Assembly: GCF_016773205.1 (NCBI RefSeq)
Contig: NZ_JAETWB010000017.1
Span: 39,946-103,945 of the forward strand
Length of the DNA: 64,000 nt
Origin: Belnapia arida
GTDB taxonomy: Bacteria; Pseudomonadota; Alphaproteobacteria; Acetobacterales; Acetobacteraceae
Reading direction: 5' to 3'
The notes under the pieces are model-generated. The model worked only from the letters and a program-made list of their open reading frames with translations, did no database searches and was not told the DNA's origin. Both the position numbers and the translations under genes were made by a program. Positions 55,657-64,000 of the stretch are shown here, piece after piece; the first letter of the stretch is position 1, and each line of letters starts with the position of its first letter.

Positions 55657-55776
55657 CGCGGCCCAGCCGACAAGCCGTGCCGCGGACCTGACGGGTACCG
55701 TGACGCCGTAACTCCGGTGACCTGTGACACGGACCTAGTCGGGTACAGTGATCCCGTCCTACCAGGGAACTGTGAC
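55628..55776. repeat. Six to seven phased 24-base direct repeats, iteron-like
   Basis: GTGAC or a one-base variant recurs at 55628, 55653, 55677 (GTGCC), 55700, 55724, 55748 (GTGAT) and 55772. The spacings are 25, 24, 23, 24, 24 and 24 bases. The units also share a CGGACCT-like second part and a GGGTACC-like end, seen best in the copies at 55677 and 55724. Such size and phasing match plasmid iterons, but 24 is also eight codons, so a decayed protein repeat is possible. The array lies in a gap between a plus-strand and a convergent minus-strand gene. Confidence 0.7.
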
Positions 55777-55894
55777 GGACCGAGGGTGGCAGTTTACACC
55801 GCAGCTCCGGCGCTGCCCGACCCGACACCCTCGCCAACCAGGCTCATATCATGCAACGCCGAGGTCTGGTTGCTAAGCGCCAGTCAGGCGCGGA

Positions 55895-57901
55895 TCAGAC
55901 CAACATTTGAACGGGCTCCGCTCCTCCGATCAAGGCGCGTTGGAGCGCGGCAGCCAGTTGGACGCGCGTGCAAGGCTTCTGCAGGAATGTCACGCCGTCC
56001 GGCAGCCGCTGCTCGCGCAGCGGGTCGAGATGACCCGTCATAAGAATAACGGGGAGTTCTGGGCTGCGGGCGCGGACGGCCTCGGCCAGTTCCAGACCGT
56101 CCATGCTGCCGGGCATCGTCAGGTCGGTCACGACGGCATCCAGGCCTGCGGCGGCCTTGAACGCTGCCAGCGCCGCGTCGGCATCCTCCGCTTCGAGCAC
56201 CCGATAGCCCAGTTCGACAAGGGTCATAGCCATGACACCGCGCACCGACGCGTCGTCCTCGACCAGCAGGACGGTCTCGCCGTGCCCCGCTGGCGCCTCG
56301 GGCACCGTGTCGCGCACTCGGCCGCGGTCGCTAGGGGTGGCCTCGGACCGCGGCAACAGGATGGTGACCTCGGTCCCCTTCCCCGGCACGCTGTCGATGG
56401 TCACCGTGCCGCCGGACTGGTGCGCGAAACCGTGGATCTGGGCCAGCCCCAGCCCGGTTCCCTGTCCGGGAGGCTTGGTCGTGAAGAACGGCTCGAAAGC
56501 GCGATGGCGAACGTCCTCGGGCATGCCCGGTCCGTCGTCGCGAATGGCGATGCGGACGTAGTCACCGCTCGGCGGGCAGCCGTCCGACCCAGCGGCCACG
56601 CGCTCGGTGCCTAGGGAGATGACGATGCGACCAGCCCCAGCGATTGCATCGCGGGCATTGATGGCAAGGTTCAGCACCGCCGACTCCAGCTGGTTCCGGT
56701 CCGCCAGGCAGTATCCGACATCACTATCGGCGTTGACCAACAAGCTGATTCTGTCCCCTGCCGTCCGCTTGAGGAGGGTGCGCATGCCCTCCACGACTTC
56801 GACCGGGTCCAGCGGCTTAGGGTCGAGGCGTTGGCGGCGCGAGAAGGACAAGAGCTGCGCCGTGAGCCCGGCGGCTTTCCCGGCCGCGTCGAGCGCGTTG
56901 TCGGCGAAGCGCACGAGGTCGGGGCGGTCCTCGCCCGCCCGCCTGCGGATGAAGCCGAGATTGCCCATGACGGCGGTCAGCACATTGTTGAAGTCGTGGG
57001 CAATGCCACCCGTAAGCTGGCCGACCGCCTCCATCTTCTGCGCCTGGCGCAGGCACTCCTCGCTGGCCCGCAGCGCCGCCTCCGCGCGCCTGCGCTCGGT
57101 GACGTCCACGATGACGCCCATGGTGCGAACCGGCGCTCCCGCCTCGTCGCGGATGAGGCGGGCCGAGATAAGCACCTCAGCAACCTCGCCAGAACGCTTG
57201 ACGAGCTGGAAGTCGAGATCATTGAACCCACCCTCCGAGACAAAGCGCGGCCAGCACGTGCTGAAGGCCCGCTTGGCCTCCTCGGCCATGAACTCGGTGA
57301 GGTGGCGCCCGAGCACCTCCTCGCGGCTTCCATAACCCATGAACTCGAGCCACCGCTCGCTGACGGACAGGATGCGGCCGTCGAGCTCGAGCGAATGGAG
57401 CGGGAGGGGCGCCTGCGCGAACAATGTGCGGTACTGAGCCTCGCTCTCGCGCAACGCCTCTGCGGAAAGCCTGCGCTCCTCGGCGAGCAACTCCAGCGCC
57501 TGGTTCGCCTCGCGGAGCTGCGTCTGCGACGGCATGGCGAGGGCCTTCGGCAGTAGCGGCCAGAGCGCGACGGCGGTCGCCACCGAGACCATGGCCGTTC
57601 CGGCCTTGACGGCGCCTTCCAGCCCGTATGCCGGAACCCAAAGGGTGAGCAGGTCGAGCCAATGGCCAGTGCCGCAGAGCAGGATGAAGGCGGCGAAGAG
57701 CCAGAACACTGGCTTGAAGGCGAGGTCGCTGCGGCGCCGGGCGAAGACCGCCAATGCCAATGGAATGGTGAAGTACGCCACGCCAATCGCGATGTTCGAC
57801 ACGGCGTGGGTCCAAATGAGCCAAGGCTCCCACAGCAGGCAGAAGCCATGTGGCGTCAGCCCGGACGGGTCGAAGAGCCAACGAGCCAAAGTATCCAGCA
57901 T
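55895..57901 (-). CDS. Hybrid histidine kinase with an ethylene-receptor-like membrane domain
   Basis: A 668-residue protein. Residues 30-120 form three membrane helices with [39 protein letters not shown] and [20 protein letters not shown]. This follows the ETR1 ethylene-binding domain: Cys76 and His80 match copper ligands Cys65 and His69, and the position equal to Asp25 of ETR1 (40 residues before the Cys) is Asn36 here. A PAS domain, acceptor box [20 protein letters not shown], ATPase domain ([18 protein letters not shown]) and receiver ([24 protein letters not shown]) follow. Copper or a small ligand is a plausible input. Confidence 0.9.
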   Translation of the reverse strand: MLDTLARWLFDPSGLTPHGFCLLWEPWLIWTHAVSNIAIGVAYFTIPLALAVFARRRSDLAFKPVFWLFAAFILLCGTGHWLDLLTLWVPAYGLEGAVKAGTAMVSVATAVALWPLLPKALAMPSQTQLREANQALELLAEERRLSAEALRESEAQYRTLFAQAPLPLHSLELDGRILSVSERWLEFMGYGSREEVLGRHLTEFMAEEAKRAFSTCWPRFVSEGGFNDLDFQLVKRSGEVAEVLISARLIRDEAGAPVRTMGVIVDVTERRRAEAALRASEECLRQAQKMEAVGQLTGGIAHDFNNVLTAVMGNLGFIRRRAGEDRPDLVRFADNALDAAGKAAGLTAQLLSFSRRQRLDPKPLDPVEVVEGMRTLLKRTAGDRISLLVNADSDVGYCLADRNQLESAVLNLAINARDAIAGAGRIVISLGTERVAAGSDGCPPSGDYVRIAIRDDGPGMPEDVRHRAFEPFFTTKPPGQGTGLGLAQIHGFAHQSGGTVTIDSVPGKGTEVTILLPRSEATPSDRGRVRDTVPEAPAGHGETVLLVEDDASVRGVMAMTLVELGYRVLEAEDADAALAAFKAAAGLDAVVTDLTMPGSMDGLELAEAVRARSPELPVILMTGHLDPLREQRLPDGVTFLQKPCTRVQLAAALQRALIGGAEPVQMLV

Positions 57902-58138
57902 GCGGTTCCGTTCTCATTCCCCTGCAAGTCGCTCCAGGCTACGGCGACGCTCACGGGTTTGTTACCAACTGAATAGCGGATCAGAGGCAGAACAGTCGAG
58001 GCTGTTTTGCCTACCGACACGTTGATGCTTTTCAGGAACAAGCCGCGTCTGCGACTTCGGTGACGTCGGGCCAGCCGCGCAGGTGTCCGGTGCCTCATCC
58101 CCAAGCAAGGACCACCAAAACGCGTCGTCCCAGCTGTC

Positions 58139-58290
58139 TCAGGACGGCGGCGATGCATCCGACGGTCCCGAGGGCAGCTCGGACATAACCATCCAGTACA
58201 CCCCAATGGTTTTGATCATCTCGAGCAGACCGTCCGAGTTTACCGGCTTCACGAGGTAGCCGCTCGCCCCGAGGTCAAAGGCATCAGCGT
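58139..58290 (-). pseudogene. C-terminal fragment of a response regulator receiver
   Basis: The minus-strand frame reads ADAFDLGASGYLVKPVNSDG and then LLEMIKTIGVYWMVMSELP, the end of an Rcp1-like receiver with the conserved Lys. Upstream of that, the frame is unrelated low-complexity sequence, so the phospho-acceptor half is missing. It sits between two hybrid kinases and was probably a partner regulator that has been lost. Confidence 0.6.
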
Positions 58291-58412
58291 GCGGTGGGCA
58301 AGTTACCGTGCACACATGCCCATCGGGACGGTTAGCGGTCCAACCGCTTCCGGGGCTTTCCGGGTTGAAACCGTCGCGGGACGGACAGCGCACTTGGCTG
58401 CGCGGAAGCTGC

Positions 58413-59520
58413 TCAACGGCTCGATCGCAGCACCCGCGATAGGCCCTCGGCCGAGTAGGGCTTGTGCAGCAGCTCGAAGCCCCGGGCGCCACCATTCGCC
58501 AGCACGTGGCTGTAGCCGCTGGTCAAGACGATCGGCAGGTCCGGCCACCTTCGGCGGATCTCCTGCCCAAGCTCGACTCCGTTCATTCCCGGCATCACCA
58601 CGTCCGAGAACACCACGTCGAAGCAGCCTGCGTCCTCCCCAAGCAGCTCCAGAGCCGCCTTGGCATTCGGTGCCCAGGTGGCCACGTAGCCGAGGTCTTC
58701 CAGCATCTGGCGGGCAAAATCGCCGACCTGCGCGTTGTCCTCGACCAGCAGCACGTTCCGACGTCCATCCACAGGCGCGTCAGCTTCCTTCTTAGGCTGG
58801 GTGGGCGACACCACCGGTTTGGCTTCAACACGCGGCAAGTAAAGCGTGAAGGTGGTGCCATGCCCGACCTCGCTCTCGACGTGCAGTTCGCCGCCCGATT
58901 GCTTGGCGAAGCCATAGACCTGGCTGAGGCCGAGCCCGGTGCCTTTTCCCGATTCCTTTGTCGTGAAGAACGGCTCGAAGATGCGGCCCAGCAGTTCGGG
59001 GGAGATCCCTAACCCGGTATCGGACACGGACACCGCGACGAAGGCGCCCGGTGTGCCCGCGTGGCCATGGGTGGGCGGCACCCCAGTGACGAGCCAAGTC
59101 CGCAATGTCAGCTGCCCCTCTCCCTCCATCGCGTCGCGCGCGTTCACCGCCAGGTTGACCAACGCCGTCTCGAACTGGCTCGGGTCGGCCTCGACCGCGC
59201 AGTACTCGCATTCGACCGCCGCTTCGATGCTGATGCGGGCGCCGACCAGAGGGCGGATCAGTTCCACCACAGACCCGACCCGCTCGCCGACCGCAAATAC
59301 CTCCGGCTTGAGCGGCTGGCGCCGCGCGAAGGCCAGAAGCTGCCCGGTCAGCTTGGCGGCGCGGTCGGCGGTCTCTGCGATCGCCTCGACATATCGGCGC
59401 CGCCGCTCCTCAGGCAGGTCCGATCGACGGAGCAACCCGGCGGAGGAGCGGATGACGGTCAGCAGGTTGTTGAAGTCGTGCGCCACCCCGCCGGTGAGCT
59501 GTCCCACCGCCTCCATCTTC
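58413..59520. repeat. Long repeat copy 2: kinase/receiver segment shared with 50039-51150
   Basis: Direct repeat of the kinase core and receiver region of the other hybrid kinase, about 90% identical by eye over roughly 1.1 kb, in the same orientation. See the first copy. Confidence 0.8.
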
Positions 59521-60954
59521 TGCATCTGCCGCAAGTTCGCCTCGGCCTGCTCGCGTTGCTCCACCTCCGCCCGCAGGCTCTCCAAAGCCTTCCGCAGTTC
59601 GGCGGTGCGCTCGGCGACCTGCGCTTCCAGCTCCTCGCTGCCGCGCGCCAGCACCTCACGGGCGCGCACCTGGTCGTCGATGTCAGTCGAAGTACCGAAC
59701 CACTCGAGGATGCGGCCCGCGGCGTCGCGCACCGGCGTGGCGCGGCTCTGGAACCAACGCCATGTCGCACCCGCGGCGTGGTAGGTGCGGTGCTCGACGG
59801 AGAAGCGCCCGCGCGCCTCCGCCTCGGTCCAGGCCGCCATGGTTGCGGCACGGTCATCGGGGTGGACGGCGTTGAGCCAGCCCAGGCCGACGCTCTCCTC
59901 CTCCGACTGCCCGACGTAGACGATCCACTGCGGGCTGCCCCAGATCCGCTCGCCCGAGCTACGCGAGCGGAACACGAGCTGCGGGATCCCCTCGACCAGG
60001 GAGCGCAGCCGGGCCTCACTGTCGCGCAGCGCCCCCTCGGCGGCCTTGCGATCGCTGATGTCGAGTACGAGCTCGACCGCGGTGCCGTCGTCCAGCATCC
60101 TGCCCGCGAACAGCCCCCACCAGCGCGAGCCGTCCTTGCGGAAGTACTCTTTCTCGAACGGTGCCCCTTGGCCGGTTGCCTTCAGTTGCTCGATACCCCG
60201 CAGGGTCTGCGACATCCACTCCGGCGGGGTGAGCTCGTCCCAGCGCAGCAGGCCTGACTCCAGGTCGTCGCGGGTGAAGCCGGACATGCGCAGGAAGGCC
60301 GCATTGCCGTCGGTGATCCGGCCATCGGTGACGAAGAAGATCACCCCGACCGTCTCGATCTCGGCGACGCGGCGGAACCGCTCCTCGCTCCGGCGCAGCC
60401 GCGCCTCGCGGTCGCGCAGGTCCCCTGTCGTACGAAGGCGGTTCACCGCGGCCGCGAGCAGGTTAGCGTAGGTGCGCAGGAAGACGGTGTCGTTCTCGGT
60501 GAACTCGCGCGGCTCGCGGCTATCGACCTGCAGGATGCCGAAGGGGGGCTTGCCGTCGCTGCCGATGATGGGGACGTTGGCCACCGCCCTGACGCCGTTG
60601 TCGACCAGGAACGGCGGGTAGCTGAACCGCGTCTCCTGCGCGATGTCGGGAGAGATCATCCTCGCCCGTCCTCAGGGCATGGGCCTCCGATGTCACGTCC
60701 GACGCCTTGACGGTTGTCTCGCCGACCACGCCCGGCTTCCAGCCCACGCCCGCGCGAACGAACAGGATCTCGCCGTCCTCCTTCAGCTCCATGACCTTGG
60801 CGAGGTCGGTGCCAAGCGCTTCCCCAACAAGGCGGCAGGCTTCAGTCAGGATCTCGTCGAGGTCGTCGGACCTGAGGGCCACATCCCCGAATCGGGCCAA
60901 AATGGCCTGCTGCCGAAGCAGCTCCTGCTCAGTGCTTCTCACCGCCTCACCCAA
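58413..60954 (-). pseudogene. GAF/PAS hybrid histidine kinase, copy 2, with a frameshift in the GAF domain
   Basis: The first part starts at ATG 60954 (MGEAVRSTEQELLRQQAILA) and encodes half a GAF domain up to EAHALRTGE. Near 60657 the frame breaks; the GAF domain continues in another frame as MISPDIAQETRFSYPPFLVD, followed by two or more PAS domains, [20 protein letters not shown], the ATPase domain and the receiver ([15 protein letters not shown]) up to 58413. Loss of two bases, as in Glu-Pro-Met, explains it best. The 748-residue downstream frame could still be made from its own Met. Either damaged or a sequencing error. Confidence 0.8.
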
Positions 60955-61237
60955 GGGACATCCTCTTCCGTCCGAAACCAGCAGTCTTCGTGAATCAGCC
61001 TGTCCACATCAGGTTCGGCAACGAACGACCGAAGGTCCTCCGGGATGCCATCAGCCGGAAACGTGAGCGACCGCCTCACGTTCAATCCTCGCGGTTTCGG
61101 GAAGTATCGGCTTGGCGGGAATGCTGGTGCGGGCAGACGGTAGGTAGTGTGCCTCAGCGGGTCTTCGCTCGTTCCGCGCCGCCCATTTGGCCACTCGGTA
61201 TTGGCTCTCGGGTTGCGTATTCCGCTCTCCCCAGCAT

Positions 61238-63058
61238 ATGGGTGTTTTCGAACAGGAATTTTCGCCCGATGGTTGGGAGCATGGCGGCAAAACTAACCAG
61301 GACACAGAATGGAACCCAGTGATCCCGGTCAAGTCCACTCCTGTGGGACCAACTAACGCCGCGACGGGGCCGGTTCCATCATCCCTCGCCCGGCGCCTGT
61401 CGCTCCTTGTTGCCGCGGTCGCGGTGCCCCTTCTCGCGCTGGCCGCTGCCGCCGTCTGGCGCGCGCAGGACGGGGCGCGGACGCGGGCCGAGGATGCCCT
61501 GCTCGGTCGCGCAAGGACGCTGGCGCTCGCCGTCGACCGCGAGTTCGACCGTGCCGAAGCTTTGCTCGACGGCCTCGCCGCCTCCTCCGCTCTGATCCGC
61601 GGCGACCTCGATGCCGTCGAGGGCGAAATGCGCGCCGCCTCGGCCCGGTTTGGGGACGCGACCCTCTCCCTAGTCGCCGCCGATGGCCAGATGGCGCTGA
61701 TGACCGCCTGGGCACCAGGGGAACGCCGGGCAGGGGTCCGCGCTCCGGATGCAGCGCTCCGGGTGCTGACCTCAGGGCATGCCGAGATCACCAACCTTTT
61801 CCGCGGAACTATGACCGGCGCGCCCACCGTTGCCGTCGGCGTGCCCATCTTCGGCCACCCCGACGGCGCCGGTCGGAGCGCGGTGGCGGCGACCCTCGGG
61901 CTTTCTCTTCCACAGGCGCGCCTGGCCGCGGCGCTCGAGGCGCAGCGCGTGCCTGACGCGCCTGGTTGGATCGGCACGGTTGTGGATCGCGCGGGAGCCA
62001 TCGTCGCCCGGACGCAAGGCGGCGACGGCATCGTCGGCCAACCAATGCGGTCGGAGATGCGGAGCCGGTTAGCCGCGGTGCCCGAGGGCGTCTTGCACGG
62101 CACGACCACGCGCGAAGGCGTCCCGGCGGTCGTCGCCTTCGCGCACGGATCGCGGAGCGGCTACGCCTACGTAATGACCACACCCGAGGCGGAGTTCGAG
62201 GCGCCACTGCGCGCCGCGCTCGCGCGCATCCTGGGTCCGGGGACGCTGGTCGCTGCCACGGGCATCGCCCTTGCGATCCTGCTCGCGCGCCTCACGGTCG
62301 CGGCATTTCAGCGCCTGACCAGGTTGGTCTTGGGCGGCGCCACGCTGGGCCCGACGGGCCTGCGCGAGGCGGACGAGCTTGCGGCAGCCTTTTCCGCAGC
62401 GCTGGAAGAGCGCGCACGGAGCGAACGGCACCGGAGCCTTATCGTCGCCGAGCTGAACCATCGCGTAAAGAATGTGCTCGCTACCGTGCAGTCCTTGGTT
62501 GCCCAGACGCTGCGCGGTCCGGGGTCCGCCGATCCCGCCCGCTTCGCGGCCGACATCAATGGCCGTCTTCGTGCGCTGGCGCGGACGCACGACTTACTCA
62601 CCGCCGCCTCGTGGGAGGCGGCAGATCTCGACGCAGTAGCCCGCACCGCGCTCGCGCCTTGGCTGACCGGAGACGGCACCGGACGCCGCGTCGACCTCTC
62701 TTGCGACCTCGAAACCGGGCGGGCGGGGCGGCTCTCCCCGGCGCAGGCACAGGCCTTGTCGCTGGCGCTGAACGAACTGGCAACCAACGCCGCCAAGCAT
62801 GGGGCGCTTTCGGCGCCGGGAGGGCAGGTCGCCCTCGCTTGCCGCGAGGAACCGAGTGGAGGGGTAGCGCTCGAATGGATCGAGAGCGGCGGGCCGCCGG
62901 TCGCCGGGGCTCCAACGCAACGCGGTTTCGGAACGCGCTTGCTCGAGCAGGCGCTGCCCCATGACCTGGGCGCGGGCGCCGCCGTGAAGCTGCACTTTGA
63001 GCCCGCCGGTCTGCGCGCCACCGTCCGCTTCTTGCCAGGGGTTACGAGCGGAAGGTGA
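61238..63058 (+). CDS. Membrane HWE-like histidine kinase with Cache-type sensor, copy 2
   Basis: About 600 residues; the frame extends to 61187, and the true start is uncertain. Membrane helix (LSLLVAAVAVPLLALAAAAV), periplasmic sensor with GVRAPDAALRVLTSGHAEIT and GAPTVAVGVPIFGHP, second helix (LVAATGIALAILLARLTVAA), HAMP-like linker, acceptor box LIVAELNHRVKNVLATVQSL, and ATPase domain ending TQRGFGTRLLEQALPHD. It is a paralog of the kinase at 53225 and likewise divergent from a hybrid kinase. Signals unknown. Confidence 0.88.
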   Translation: MGVFEQEFSPDGWEHGGKTNQDTEWNPVIPVKSTPVGPTNAATGPVPSSLARRLSLLVAAVAVPLLALAAAAVWRAQDGARTRAEDALLGRARTLALAVDREFDRAEALLDGLAASSALIRGDLDAVEGEMRAASARFGDATLSLVAADGQMALMTAWAPGERRAGVRAPDAALRVLTSGHAEITNLFRGTMTGAPTVAVGVPIFGHPDGAGRSAVAATLGLSLPQARLAAALEAQRVPDAPGWIGTVVDRAGAIVARTQGGDGIVGQPMRSEMRSRLAAVPEGVLHGTTTREGVPAVVAFAHGSRSGYAYVMTTPEAEFEAPLRAALARILGPGTLVAATGIALAILLARLTVAAFQRLTRLVLGGATLGPTGLREADELAAAFSAALEERARSERHRSLIVAELNHRVKNVLATVQSLVAQTLRGPGSADPARFAADINGRLRALARTHDLLTAASWEAADLDAVARTALAPWLTGDGTGRRVDLSCDLETGRAGRLSPAQAQALSLALNELATNAAKHGALSAPGGQVALACREEPSGGVALEWIESGGPPVAGAPTQRGFGTRLLEQALPHDLGAGAAVKLHFEPAGLRATVRFLPGVTSGR

Positions 63059-63161
63059 CTGATGCCCTGCAGTTTCGGCCAGCGGCGCATTTCCCTAGGA
63101 ACCCTGTATATCAAGCGGCGGCGTACCGCCCTCCATCCTGAGGGCGCGGGTTGAGGGTGAC

Positions 63162-64000
63162 ATGGACGGCGGACAGATCCTCTCGTTGGAGACCCTGGCG
63201 ACGGCCGCGCCGAGCCGAAGGCAGCGCCTAACGGCATGCCTGGTCTGCCTAGCGTTCGCCGCGGCAACCTTCGCCCTGCTGCCCATCGCGTCGCGCCCGC
63301 TGCCGCCCATGCCGGGCTTCATCCCTGCCTACCAGAGCGCCCTCATCGCTGTCTATGCGCTGACCACCTACCTGTTCTTCAGCGAGTACCGCCGGGCCCG
63401 GTCGGTTCCCCTGCTCATCCTCGGGGCGGGCAGCCTCTACGTCTCCCTCACTGTCTTCCTGCAGATCCTTTCCTTCCCCGGGGTGTTCGCCCCGGAACGC
63501 CTCCTCGGATCCGGGCCAGACACGACCATCTGGCTCTGGACCTTCTGGCACCTCGGGCCGCCGCTCTTCGCGCTCGGCTATGCCGCGCTGGAGGGTGACG
63601 GTCGGCGCCGCCCTGAGCCCCGCGGGCGCTCGGCCTGGCTCGGGTGGCTGGCGGCCGGGCTGACGGTCGCGACCGCCGCAGCGGTGGCGCTCGGGGTGAC
63701 GCGCTTCGTTCACCTGCTGCCGAAGTCTGTCGAGGGCGACAACTACACACAGCTGACGACCTCCGGCATCGGCCCCGCCGTCCTGGCCGTCTCCGTCATC
63801 GCCCTCGCCGTCCTGTGGCGGCAGACGCGGCTGCGCACCGCCCTGCAGCTCTGGCTCGCGGTCTCCCTCTTCCTCCTCGTGCTGGACAATGCTGTCACCC
63901 TGCCCGGCGCAGCCCGGGGTACGGTCGGGTGGCTGGCTGGACGGCTCGGGGCGCTGCTGTCCGGCGTCATGCTGCTCGCCGTCTACGTGCGCCAGGTCGA
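63162..64000 (+). CDS. MASE4-type membrane sensor protein, 3' end outside the window
   Basis: The ATG at 63162 follows GAGGG and the frame is open to the right edge (279 residues visible). It contains about eight hydrophobic helices, with RLTACLVCLAFAAATFALLP, PAYQSALIAVYALTTYLFFS and a central WLWTFWHLGPPLFALGYA. This helix order and the P-x-M-P-G-F-I-P-A-Y motif match the MASE4 sensor domain found at the N-terminus of histidine kinases and diguanylate cyclases. The output domain lies beyond the window; given the neighbours, a kinase is most likely. Confidence 0.8.
   Translation, partial: MDGGQILSLETLATAAPSRRQRLTACLVCLAFAAATFALLPIASRPLPPMPGFIPAYQSALIAVYALTTYLFFSEYRRARSVPLLILGAGSLYVSLTVFLQILSFPGVFAPERLLGSGPDTTIWLWTFWHLGPPLFALGYAALEGDGRRRPEPRGRSAWLGWLAAGLTVATAAAVALGVTRFVHLLPKSVEGDNYTQLTTSGIGPAVLAVSVIALAVLWRQTRLRTALQLWLAVSLFLLVLDNAVTLPGAARGTVGWLAGRLGALLSGVMLLAVYVRQV

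Noticed and set aside
54239..55837. A 532-codon minus-strand frame opposite the first HWE-like kinase
   Set aside because: The plus strand carries a complete kinase; the antisense translation is Arg/Gly/Pro-rich and patternless.
1..64000. Insertion sequences or transposases at the many truncation points
   Set aside because: I looked for DDE transposase and integrase motifs and terminal inverted repeats and found none that I could support.

Overview
The window looks like accessory DNA, probably a plasmid or chromid, of a GC-rich alphaproteobacterium. Many proteins read like those of the Acetobacteraceae (Roseomonas relatives), but that placement is inferred from protein style and not tested. 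Plasmid origin is suggested by a replicase-like initiator gene near 13-15 kb and a second, iteron-like 24-bp repeat array near 55.7 kb. No rRNA, tRNA, CRISPR array or intact insertion sequence was recognised.

Layout. 1-3 kb: the 3' part of a very large helical-repeat protein of unknown function, open at the left edge. 3.3-10.6 kb: a minus-strand arsenic operon running from an ArsR-ArsC fusion through a GAPDH/ArsJ pair, an unknown Ntn-hydrolase-like protein, a glutaredoxin-type ArsC, an Acr3 pump, ArsO and ArsH; a PstS-like phosphate-binding protein lies upstream. 12-15.3 kb: a small unknown gene and the replication gene. 15.5-34 kb: a metal island holding a broken CDF exporter, His-rich secreted proteins, a CzcCBA efflux operon with its two-component system (regulator frameshifted), an alkaline phosphatase, a MerR regulator divergent from a Zn/Cd/Pb-type P-ATPase, a GDCCVxC protein, DoxX and an intact second CDF exporter. 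34-38.5 kb: an SRAP peptidase, a NepR-like anti-sigma factor and a cluster of gene remnants.

38.5-64 kb: mostly signalling. It holds a GAF/HisKA_2 kinase, several PAS or GAF hybrid kinases (one with an ethylene-receptor-like membrane domain), two Cache-type HWE-like kinases and, at the right edge, the start of a MASE4 protein. Between the kinases lie a DUF411 metal protein, two tandem paralogous membrane-anchored proteins with a LytR_C-like tail, and a CHRD protein. The last of these shares an unusual C-terminal segment with the alkaline phosphatase. No intact stand-alone response regulator partner is visible for these kinases.

The genes fit a coherent arsenic and divalent-metal resistance island next to a large, partly duplicated sensory module. 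The window also carries an unusual load of single-base lesions: Trp codons turned into stops and one- or two-base frameshifts in otherwise well-conserved genes. Either the element is decaying or the sequence contains errors, so the broken genes are annotated as such and the doubt is stated.
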